In this document: piece after piece, positions 1 to 5,741 of the stretch | Numbering within the stretch: position 1 is the stretch's first letter | Layout: every line of letters begins with the position of its first letter | Assembly (NCBI GenBank): GCA_030631525.1 | Contig: DAOVKY010000056.1 | Location: forward strand, 1-5,741 | Length of the DNA stretch: 5,741 bases | Source: a bacterium | GTDB taxonomy: Bacteria; JAHJDO01 | Reading direction: 5' to 3' | Made by a program: the position numbers and the translations under genes | The notes under the pieces: model-generated | Database searches by the model: none | What the model saw: only the letters and a program-made list of their open reading frames with translations | What the model was told of the DNA's origin: nothing

Positions 1-1
1 A

Positions 2-496
2 ACATCTCTTGCAAGAACCCACGATATAATGTTTGAGATAATAGGCACCAAAGACTGCCCCAAACTAAAGGAAGCTTATGGAGAATGTGAACGGTTAAAA
101 GTTGAGATGATCGATTGGATGGAACCTGATGAGATGCCCTCTAAATTGACAACATTTGATGCAGGAGTGTATCCTTTGCTGGATAATGAGTGGAATAAGG
201 GGAAATGCGGACTTAAAGCCCTTGAGTATATGTCCACGGGTATCGCCGCTGTATGCAGTAATATAGGTGAAAATAAGTATTTTGTAAAAGATGGAAAAGA
301 CGGACTTCTGGCAAGAACCCCTGATGAATGGGAAACTAAACTCAGAGCTTTGATTGAAAACACTCAACTTAAGGAACAAATAGCTATAAACGGAAGAAAA
401 ACTGTTGAAGAGAAATACTCTATACATGTTGCTGGGAAAAAGCTTGCAGAAATATTAAAAAACAAATTCTGGAATAAGAATAGCATGGAGGAATAG
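2..496 (+). CDS. Glycosyltransferase, GT4/group 1 type, C-terminal part (5' end outside window)
   Basis: This is the C-terminal Rossmann-like half of a GT-B glycosyltransferase, which would transfer a sugar from a nucleotide-sugar donor during surface-glycan synthesis, probably in the cytoplasm. The frame is open back to base 2 and reads sensibly there (LARTHDIMFEIIG, the usual strand before the donor-site loop). The ATG at 29 is therefore an internal Met and the true start is upstream. Of 164 visible residues, about 53-60 are FDAGVYPL and about 67-80 are GKCGLKALEYMSTG. The latter is the donor-binding helix of a GT4 subgroup in which a KCGLKALEYM block replaces the classical E-x7-E motif. 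It is followed by AAVCSNIGEN and DGLLA, also typical of the family. The gene ends in TAG 3 bases before the deacetylase, and its last codons carry that gene's ribosome binding site. Donor and acceptor cannot be told from the sequence. The family call is firm. Confidence 0.88.
   Translation, partial: TSLARTHDIMFEIIGTKDCPKLKEAYGECERLKVEMIDWMEPDEMPSKLTTFDAGVYPLLDNEWNKGKCGLKALEYMSTGIAAVCSNIGENKYFVKDGKDGLLARTPDEWETKLRALIENTQLKEQIAINGRKTVEEKYSIHVAGKKLAEILKNKFWNKNSMEE
487..492 (+). promoter_or_regulatory. Strong Shine-Dalgarno site for the deacetylase gene
   Basis: GGAGGA lies 7 bases before the ATG at 500 and inside the last codons of the upstream glycosyltransferase. It is the best ribosome binding site in the window. 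It fixes the deacetylase start at 500 and suggests that ribosomes finishing the glycosyltransferase help initiate there. Confidence 0.8.
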
Positions 497-499
497 TCT

Positions 500-1219
500 A
501 TGAGTAGAATACCAATCCTTTCCTATCATAAAATTAATTATCCCAACCCTGAATCTACGGAACAGTGTTTGTATGTAACACCAAAAGATTTTGAAAAACA
601 GATGAATCTTCTTAAAAAATGGAACTATATGACAGTTTCCCTTGATGAGGTCATTGCGAGCACTAAAAGGAATAAAGAGTTTCCTCAAAAACCTGTTGTA
701 ATAACCTTTGATGATGGCTATCTTGACAATTATACATACGCATTTCCCATTATGAAAAATCTGGGATTTACAGGTACGGTTTTCTTAACAACAGACGCAA
801 TTGGCAAAACTATGGCTTTTGATGAAAGCAAAGAAGAAATACCCGATAAATTCATGTCATGGGAAGATGCAAAGAAGATGATGGCATTTGGATTTAGTTT
901 CGGGTCTCATTCATGCACTCACAGGCGCATGACTAAATTAACAGATGAAACGCTATGGGACGAAATAACAAAATCAAAACAAATTATTGAAGAGAATCTG
1001 TCACAGCCAGTAAAATGTTTTTGCTATCCATACGGCGATTATAATGAGGAGACAAAGAACTTTCTTGCTCAAGCCGGCTACAAGGGAGCATGCACAACAA
1101 AAAGAGGTATGAATCATACATCTGAGACCATATTTGAGCTGCGAAGAATACCTGTAAAGAAGAATACAAATATGCTGAAATTTGTTTTCTCCATTACGCT
1201 TAAGTATATAAATAAATAA
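500..1219 (+). CDS. Polysaccharide deacetylase family protein (NodB homology, CE4)
   Basis: Likely a metal-dependent de-N-acetylase (or related amidohydrolase) acting on an N-acetylated sugar or glycan. All main NodB motifs are visible in 239 residues. TFDDG at 69-73 supplies the catalytic base and metal-binding Asp (D71, D72). SHSCTH at 136-141 supplies the two metal His (H137, H141). YPYGDY at 176-181 is motif 3, and FELRRIPV around 212-219 gives the motif-4 Arg. The opening IPILSYHKI and the following region to about residue 55 match the short N-terminal lead typical of PgaB/IcaB-like members. There is no signal peptide, lipobox or membrane segment, so the enzyme appears cytoplasmic, unlike most CE4 enzymes that trim finished wall or exopolysaccharide. 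The start at 500 has a strong ribosome binding site. It sits 3 bases after a glycosyltransferase, which suggests the two work on the same glycan. The family is certain; the substrate is unknown. Confidence 0.92.
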   Translation: MSRIPILSYHKINYPNPESTEQCLYVTPKDFEKQMNLLKKWNYMTVSLDEVIASTKRNKEFPQKPVVITFDDGYLDNYTYAFPIMKNLGFTGTVFLTTDAIGKTMAFDESKEEIPDKFMSWEDAKKMMAFGFSFGSHSCTHRRMTKLTDETLWDEITKSKQIIEENLSQPVKCFCYPYGDYNEETKNFLAQAGYKGACTTKRGMNHTSETIFELRRIPVKKNTNMLKFVFSITLKYINK

Positions 1220-1236
1220 ACCACAAAAAAATCGAA

Positions 1237-2361
1237 ATGACCAAATTTAAGAAATCTTTTTATATTATATTTTTCATCTTCATTAGCCTATTTATATGCT
1301 ACAGACTGATTGGAGTAATCGGAAGCCTGTATATTAAGAGAGCTGTTAACAAAGTTTCGCAAAATAGAGTTCATGTTGAGAGAGTACAGATTGGATTTAA
1401 TCTTCACTCTGTAAATGTCAGGTTCAACAATGTCAGCCTGTTAATCCAAAACAGGCTGCATGGGAGTGCGAAAATAAAAACGATTCTCGTTAAAGTAAAA
1501 CTAAGACCTCTGTTTGATAAAGACCGCACATGCATTGAAATAGAAAAGGGCATATACGATGACATAAAAATCGTTACACCACATCTGCCGCTCTATATAA
1601 AAGACAGTGTACTGCATATCCATGGAATAAAATTAAAACTAGCAGAGGGGGAAGCTGAGCTCTCAGGCAAACTTAATTTCTTTTCTCCATATGGCATTGA
1701 ATTTGATTCAATATACAAAATAAAAAATGTTGATATCCAAAAACTGGCTTCGAAGTTTGGCATTAAAAATCTTACATTTAGTGGAGCGCTGAACTGCGAG
1801 GGCGATATAAGAAGCTGTGGTAATTCAATAGATGAAATAAGAAAGAACCTGAACGGGAGTTTAGATATAACATTAAATAATGGATATTTAACCAGACAAC
1901 ATATATTGGTTAGAATGTTCACTCTTATTAATATGTATGATGTAATAAAATTAAGACTGCCTAAAATGGACAAGGAGGGAATAAAATATAATACAGCCAC
2001 AGCTAAAGCAATAATAGAGTCTGGAATAATTGATGTAAAAAGTCTATATATTGACGGTGAGAGAATCAGAATTTCAGGCAAAGGCGATATTAATCTGGTT
2101 AAAGAGTCAACAAATATGGTTTTTGGAGTCGAGCTTTTTCAGATCATTGATGAAGTGTTGAATAAAATACCAATTATAGGTTATATTATAACAGGGGAAA
2201 ATGGCAATTTATTTACATTTTATGTCAGACTAAAAAGCAGCAAAGACGGACTAAAGGTAACAGTTGTCCCGTATGAATTACTGGAAGATATAACTGTAAG
2301 ACTGTTTCAACGATTGTTAAATTTACCATTAACTATGATGAAATCTATAAAGAAAAAGTAA
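1237..2361 (+). CDS. AsmA-like membrane-anchored envelope protein
   Basis: A 374-residue protein with one N-terminal membrane segment (about residues 7-31, rich in Ile/Phe) preceded by Lys residues, so most of the chain should lie in the periplasm. The C-terminal half has the pattern of the AsmA-like C-terminal domain found in AsmA/YhdP relatives. It runs GSLDITLNNGYLT (207-219), then KEGIKYNTATAKAIIESG (246-263, the EGIxY..xxA..xIxxG pattern), then YIDGERIRISGKGDINL (271-287), and a late IPIIGYIITGENG (311-323). Family members are beta-rich bridge-like proteins linked to lipid transport between inner and outer membranes. This one is far shorter than YhdP or AsmA, so it may be a minimal version. 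It starts 17 bases after the deacetylase with no obvious Shine-Dalgarno site, so the start is less certain than its neighbours. The family assignment rests on pattern recall; the role in this operon is inferred. Confidence 0.72.
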   Translation: MTKFKKSFYIIFFIFISLFICYRLIGVIGSLYIKRAVNKVSQNRVHVERVQIGFNLHSVNVRFNNVSLLIQNRLHGSAKIKTILVKVKLRPLFDKDRTCIEIEKGIYDDIKIVTPHLPLYIKDSVLHIHGIKLKLAEGEAELSGKLNFFSPYGIEFDSIYKIKNVDIQKLASKFGIKNLTFSGALNCEGDIRSCGNSIDEIRKNLNGSLDITLNNGYLTRQHILVRMFTLINMYDVIKLRLPKMDKEGIKYNTATAKAIIESGIIDVKSLYIDGERIRISGKGDINLVKESTNMVFGVELFQIIDEVLNKIPIIGYIITGENGNLFTFYVRLKSSKDGLKVTVVPYELLEDITVRLFQRLLNLPLTMMKSIKKK

Positions 2362-2363
2362 TG
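2359..2363 (+). promoter_or_regulatory. TAATG stop/start overlap between asmA-like gene and CCA enzyme gene
   Basis: The TAA stop of the AsmA-like gene shares its last A with the ATG of the nucleotidyltransferase. Only an A-rich stretch with a weak ribosome binding site precedes it, so the downstream gene probably depends on translational coupling, with terminating ribosomes re-initiating. Confidence 0.75.
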
Positions 2364-3728
2364 TTAAAAATAGAAGATAGAATAATACAGAGCATCTTTA
2401 AAATCTTCAGCCAGGCGGGGAAATCCATATATCTCGTTGGGGGCTCAGTGCGCGACTTATTAATGGAAAAACCTCTCAACGATTATGATTTTGCTACCTC
2501 TGCAACACCTCCCGAAATTATCAGGATTCTACGAAACAGCAGGATAAAAACATATCCTGTTGGCATAAATTTTGGAACAGTTGGCGCATTCATAGACAAA
2601 GTTGAATTGCATATTACAACCTTCAGAAAAAAAGAGATATATAGAGGTTTTAGCAGAAAACCAGATGTGGATTTCGGCACAAATATAATAGAGGACTTAG
2701 AGCGCAGAGATTTTACAATAAATACAATAGCTATAGGAGCTGACTCAAAAATAATTGACCCTTTTAAAGGAAGGGAAGATTTAGAGCAAAAGTTAATCAG
2801 AACACCTAAGAATCCGAACGTTGCGTTTGAAGATGATTCTCTGAGGATCCTAAGAGCATTAAGGTTTCAATCTCAATTAGGATTTAAGATTGAAGAGAAT
2901 ACGCGCGCATCCTTAAAAAAGAACGCCTACAGACTGCTGAATCTTTCAAGTGAGAGAATAAGAGATGAGATGACTAAGCTATTACTTGGCAGTTATGTGG
3001 AAGCAGCGTTGGAAAATCTAATGAAAAACGAAGTAATCAACTACTTCATACCGGAACTTGTTCCTCTAAAGAACCTGCATGAAGATAGCCAGCTTCATCA
3101 TAAAGATGTATGGATGCATACAGTAAAAGTTGTTAATAATTGTCCTTTAGATGAGAAAATCAGATGGAGTGCGCTGCTTCACGACATAGCAAAACCATAT
3201 GTTAGAACAATAGATGAGAAGAATGTACATTTCTATAGGCATGAAGATTTGGGCGCTAAGATGGCATGGGGAATTCTTACAAGACTCAGATTCTCCAATC
3301 AGGATCGCAAGCACATATGTTTTTTAATCAGCAAGCATATGCGAGCAAATCTTTATACTTCTCTATGGACAGACACTGCAGTTAGACGATTTGCAACCAA
3401 GATGGGGGATAAGCTCTCAGATGTTCTCAGTATTTCTAAGGCAGATATAACATCATTCAGGAAGGAGAGAGTTGCTAAAAAGCTGAAGGAATTATCTGAG
3501 CTTGAACAGAGATGTGAAAAACTGATTTCAGCAAAAGAATCCAAATTCCCGATTACTGGAGATGAGTTAATGGATAAATTCAAGCTTTCTCCATCACCTC
3601 TAATAGGAAAGATGAAAAATAAAATACTTGAAGCTATTACAAATGAAGAATTGCCAGAGGATAATGAGGACAAAGGGATATATTTTGAATACATTAAGAA
3701 GGCATTTAAAAAGGAACTTGGGATATAA
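2361..3728 (+). CDS. CCA-adding-type tRNA nucleotidyltransferase (class II) with HD domain
   Basis: Adds all or part of the 3'-CCA end to tRNA without a nucleic-acid template, in the cytoplasm. The 455-residue chain reads as a full enzyme. The nucleotidyltransferase head has GGSVRD at 27-32 and the metal-binding D41/D43 in DYDFAT. The sugar-selecting motif ERRDFTINT is at 114-122. The base-selecting region EDDSLRILRALRF is at 157-169, and SSERIRDE at 196-203 follows in the neck helices. An HD phosphohydrolase domain comes next: H253 in WMHT, the H274-D275 pair in LLHDIAKP, H294 in HEDLGA and H326 in ISKHM. The C-terminal ITGDELM segment near 398-404 matches the usual tRNA-binding tail. RRDFTINT has Thr where Ala is commoner (RRDFTINA), a mild variant. 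The gene could encode a full CCA enzyme or a CC- or A-adding partner in a split system; the sequence alone does not decide. It is flanked by envelope genes and joined to both by 1-base overlaps. I give no symbol because activity is undetermined (cca is the usual name). Confidence 0.94.
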   Translation: MLKIEDRIIQSIFKIFSQAGKSIYLVGGSVRDLLMEKPLNDYDFATSATPPEIIRILRNSRIKTYPVGINFGTVGAFIDKVELHITTFRKKEIYRGFSRKPDVDFGTNIIEDLERRDFTINTIAIGADSKIIDPFKGREDLEQKLIRTPKNPNVAFEDDSLRILRALRFQSQLGFKIEENTRASLKKNAYRLLNLSSERIRDEMTKLLLGSYVEAALENLMKNEVINYFIPELVPLKNLHEDSQLHHKDVWMHTVKVVNNCPLDEKIRWSALLHDIAKPYVRTIDEKNVHFYRHEDLGAKMAWGILTRLRFSNQDRKHICFLISKHMRANLYTSLWTDTAVRRFATKMGDKLSDVLSISKADITSFRKERVAKKLKELSELEQRCEKLISAKESKFPITGDELMDKFKLSPSPLIGKMKNKILEAITNEELPEDNEDKGIYFEYIKKAFKKELGI

Positions 3729-3730
3729 TG
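3726..3730 (+). promoter_or_regulatory. TAATG stop/start overlap between CCA enzyme gene and glycosyltransferase gene
   Basis: The TAA stop of the nucleotidyltransferase shares an A with the next ATG. An AAGGAA at 3711-3716 lies 11 bases upstream of that ATG, slightly far for an ideal Shine-Dalgarno site, so both coupling and direct initiation are plausible. Confidence 0.75.
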
Positions 3731-4831
3731 CTTACCGTCTTACACATAAATGCAGGTGAGGTCTGGAGCGGGATAGAGCAGAGAATATTCTCAATCAGCA
3801 GATTGCTTAACAGTAAGCAGTTTAAGATAATCTTAGCTGTATCTCCGTCAAGCTCATTATATAAAAAAGCAGGTTCGTATAATATCCCATTATTGTCTCT
3901 TAAAATAAGCAAGTGGAAATTTAACCCGGTAGCTATATGGAAACTGTCGCGGTTTTTAAAAACTCATAAAGTTGATATCTTACATACACACCGTTCATCA
4001 GACCACTGGATTGGTGTTTTGGCTGTTAGGTTATTTGGCCTGTCTAGTCAATGCAAAATTATCCGTACACGCCATAATTTCACAAAAATAAGAAATAACT
4101 ATATAAACAATAAACTGTATAAAGAATCGACAGATAGAATAATAGCAGTGGCTGAAGTAATAAAAAGACGGCTGATTGATGAAAATAACATATCTGAGAA
4201 TAAAATCATAACTATCCACAGTTCTATAGACACAGAAAAGTTTAAGGGCGTGTTTGATGAGAAAGCGATACGCAAAGAGTCCCGTATTGCTCCTGATACA
4301 ATAGTTCTAGGCATGATAGGAAGATTAAGAAAGCATAAAGATTATCCAAATATGTTTGCAGCGCTAAAGATTATTATTGAAAAGTTCAAGAATATTAAAT
4401 TGCTGATTGTTGGAGATGGAATTCTGGAATTACAACTTAAAAATATGGTTCAAAAAATGGAATTAAGTAATCATGTTATATTCGCAGGGAAAAGAGAAGA
4501 TATCCTTGAAATTCTTTCAGGGATTGATATATTTGCACTCTCATCTTCTGTTGAAGGCTCACCTGCTGTAATCAAAGAAGCGCTTATTATGGAAAAACCT
4601 GTTATTTCAACTAATGCAGGTGGTATTCCTGAAATTATTCAAAATGGAATTACCGGCGTCTTAGTTTCTTCTCATAATCCTGAGGCTTTGGCTGAGGCTG
4701 TGCTTAATATAATAAATAATAGAGACAAAGCCTTAGAAATGGCAAGAAAAGGAAAACAAGTTATCATTAATGAATTCTCGGAAACCAGACTTGCAGAATT
4801 GACAGCAGAGGTGTATCAAGGACATGGTTAA
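3728..4831 (+). CDS. Glycosyltransferase, GT4 family (GT-B fold), complete
   Basis: A 367-residue retaining-type glycosyltransferase, probably building a lipopolysaccharide, capsule or exopolysaccharide at the inner face of the cytoplasmic membrane. The N-terminal acceptor domain begins VLHINAGEVWSGIEQR (4-19), with the Gly-rich loop and Glu usual in this family. It continues with VDILHTHRSSDHW (82-94) and IIRTRHNF (111-118). The donor domain starts at LGMIGRLRKHKDYP (194-207), then LLIVGDG (225-231) and VIFAGKREDI (250-259). SSSVEGSPAVIKEAL (272-286) carries the E-x7-E signature (E276, E284), followed by PVISTNAGGIPEII (291-304), DNP-type loop sequence and a C-terminal helix. No signal peptide or membrane span is seen. 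Length is normal for the family. It overlaps the CCA gene by 1 base and the PAS regulator by 8. Donor sugar and acceptor cannot be predicted. It is a different subgroup from the partial glycosyltransferase at the left edge, which lacks E-x7-E. Confidence 0.93.
   Translation: MLTVLHINAGEVWSGIEQRIFSISRLLNSKQFKIILAVSPSSSLYKKAGSYNIPLLSLKISKWKFNPVAIWKLSRFLKTHKVDILHTHRSSDHWIGVLAVRLFGLSSQCKIIRTRHNFTKIRNNYINNKLYKESTDRIIAVAEVIKRRLIDENNISENKIITIHSSIDTEKFKGVFDEKAIRKESRIAPDTIVLGMIGRLRKHKDYPNMFAALKIIIEKFKNIKLLIVGDGILELQLKNMVQKMELSNHVIFAGKREDILEILSGIDIFALSSSVEGSPAVIKEALIMEKPVISTNAGGIPEIIQNGITGVLVSSHNPEALAEAVLNIINNRDKALEMARKGKQVIINEFSETRLAELTAEVYQGHG
4808..4813 (+). promoter_or_regulatory. Probable Shine-Dalgarno site for the PAS-LuxR gene
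   Basis: GAGGTG lies 10 bases before the ATG at 4824, inside the end of the glycosyltransferase gene. An AAGGA at 4818-4822 is too close to that ATG to serve it. No comparable site precedes the next in-frame ATG at 4872, which favours 4824 as the start. Confidence 0.55.
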
Positions 4832-5741
4832 ATTAAAAAGCGCGGAAGAATCCCCTCAGAAAAGCAAAAGCATGTATAGAACGCTCCTTGAGAATCTTCC
4901 ACAAAAAATATTTCTTAAAGATAAAAACTCAGTTTATGTCTCCTGTAACGAAAATTACGCTAGGGACTTAAAAATTGAAGTTGCGGAAATCGTCGGAAAG
5001 ACGGATCACGATTTTTACTCTAAGAAATTAGCCGAAAAATACAGGATAGACGATAAGAGAATTATAAAATCCAGAACAGCAGAAGATATTGAAGAAGAGT
5101 ATCTTCAGGATGGACGAAAAGTATTTGTTCATACAGTCAAGACACCTGTTAGAGATGATAAAGGCAATATCATAGGAATATTGGGTATCTTCTGGGACAT
5201 TAGCGAGCAAAAGCGGATACGGGAGGAACTGAGAAAACACCATGCCAACCTTGAATATATGGTCGACAATCGCACAGCTGAACTTAGAAAGATTAATGAA
5301 CAACTTAAAAAGGAAATCGCTGAACGCAAGCAAGCGGAAAAATTATTGCGGGAAAGCGAGTACCGGTTGAAAGAGACAGCGACAAAATTACAGGAACAAA
5401 AATCGGCTTTAGAACAAAAAAATATTGCTCTCGGTGAAATTATAGCGCAAGTTGAAGTAGAAAAAAGAAAAATAAAAAATGATATAGCGGCTAATGTAAA
5501 TGAATCATTGTTTCCGATTTTAGAAAAACTTAAATTAGAGAAGACTGCCGGTAAATATGTTGATTTACTCAAAAACCATTTAGATGAATTAGTTTCTTCG
5601 TTTGGCCGTAAAATAAGAGGGAAAAGACTTAATCTAACTCCAAGAGAAATCGAAATCTGTGACATGATAAAAGGCAAGCTTACGAGTAAAGAGATTTCCG
5701 ACCTTTTAAATATTTCCTTACAGACGGTTGAAAAACACCGC
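4824..5741 (+). CDS. PAS sensor, coiled coil and LuxR-type HTH regulator (3' end outside window)
   Basis: The frame stays open from the ATG at 4824 to the last base, giving 306 visible residues. A single PAS domain spans about 17-130. It opens LLENLPQKIFLKD (21-33), has GKTDHDFY at 58-65, and ends with a VRDDKGNIIGILGIFWDISEQK-like strand pair and exit (109-130). Then comes a long charged helix (about 130-215) with NRTAELRKINEQL and AERKQAEKLLRESE, the linker usual between PAS and output domains. A helical segment (about 216-262) leads into a LuxR/GerE-type helix-turn-helix: LTPREIEICDMI (271-282), then TSKEISDLLNISLQTVEKHR (287-306). The window cuts in the recognition helix. No receiver domain and no kinase ATPase domain are present, so it is best read as a one-component DNA-binding regulator with an unknown PAS ligand. 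The same architecture is familiar from Desulfobacterota proteins. It overlaps the glycosyltransferase by 8 bases, suggesting co-transcription. Met17 (4872) is a weaker alternative start. Confidence 0.88.
   Translation, partial: MVKLKSAEESPQKSKSMYRTLLENLPQKIFLKDKNSVYVSCNENYARDLKIEVAEIVGKTDHDFYSKKLAEKYRIDDKRIIKSRTAEDIEEEYLQDGRKVFVHTVKTPVRDDKGNIIGILGIFWDISEQKRIREELRKHHANLEYMVDNRTAELRKINEQLKKEIAERKQAEKLLRESEYRLKETATKLQEQKSALEQKNIALGEIIAQVEVEKRKIKNDIAANVNESLFPILEKLKLEKTAGKYVDLLKNHLDELVSSFGRKIRGKRLNLTPREIEICDMIKGKLTSKEISDLLNISLQTVEKHR

Noticed and set aside
11..320. Exact 10-base direct repeat (gcaagaaccc) at 11-20 and 311-320
   Set aside because: Both copies encode parts of the same protein in the same frame (LARTH and LARTP). 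A single 10-base match has no flanking similarity and is probably chance.
29..496. ATG at 29 as the start of a small complete gene
   Set aside because: The frame is open to the window edge and the residues before the ATG continue the glycosyltransferase fold, so this is an internal Met.
1220..1236. Terminator or promoter in the only notable gap
   Set aside because: The 17 bases are A-rich with no inverted repeat or promoter elements.
1593..2081. Minus-strand open frame of 162 residues
   Set aside because: It is antisense to the AsmA-like gene, with a Ser/Ile/Leu-rich translation typical of the reverse strand of an AT-rich gene and no domain pattern.
3722..3729. TATAAT-like sequence before the second glycosyltransferase
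   Set aside because: It falls on the stop/start overlap, has no convincing -35 partner, and such strings are common in AT-rich DNA.
5129..5677. Minus-strand open frame of 182 residues
   Set aside because: It lies entirely antisense to the PAS-LuxR gene, has a Ser/Phe-rich low-complexity translation and no recognisable motif. It is a shadow frame.
4824..5741. Possible recent transfer of the PAS-LuxR gene, suggested by more CGN arginine codons
   Set aside because: By my count CGN makes up 9 of 21 Arg codons here, against 7 of 19 in the adjoining glycosyltransferase, so there is no real shift.

Overview
This window is an unbroken run of six plus-strand genes with almost no intergenic DNA. It looks like the interior of one operon from a diderm (Gram-negative-type) bacterium. 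The base composition is AT-rich, Arg codons are mostly AGA/AGG, and the genes are joined by short gaps or stop/start overlaps. An AsmA-like envelope protein argues for an outer membrane. The PAS/coiled-coil/LuxR architecture of the last gene recalls proteins common in Desulfobacterota and in uncultured lineages such as Omnitrophota. That taxonomic placement is a low-confidence impression, because there is no rRNA or marker gene to fix it.

Layout, left to right: (1) the C-terminal part of a GT-B glycosyltransferase whose 5' end lies outside the window (2-496); (2) a compact polysaccharide deacetylase of the NodB/CE4 type with no signal peptide (500-1219); (3) a membrane-anchored AsmA-like protein (1237-2361); (4) an HD-domain CCA-adding-type tRNA nucleotidyltransferase (2361-3728); (5) a complete GT4-type glycosyltransferase (3728-4831); (6) a PAS sensor with a long coiled coil and a LuxR-type DNA-binding domain, cut by the right edge (4824-5741). 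Gene 6 is open to the window end.

The two glycosyltransferases and the deacetylase suggest synthesis and modification of a cell-surface glycan (lipopolysaccharide, capsule or exopolysaccharide). The AsmA-like protein fits envelope lipid or glycolipid handling. The CCA enzyme is a housekeeping tRNA-maturation gene held between envelope genes by two TAATG stop/start overlaps, so its translation is probably coupled to theirs. The PAS-LuxR protein could be a one-component regulator of this or another locus.

No tRNA, rRNA, CRISPR array, insertion sequence, integrase, terminator or convincing promoter is visible, and no stretch longer than 17 bases lies outside a gene. I see no strong sign of a wholly new system. 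The points most worth checking are the regulator at the right edge, the unusual gene company of the CCA enzyme, and the apparently cytoplasmic deacetylase.
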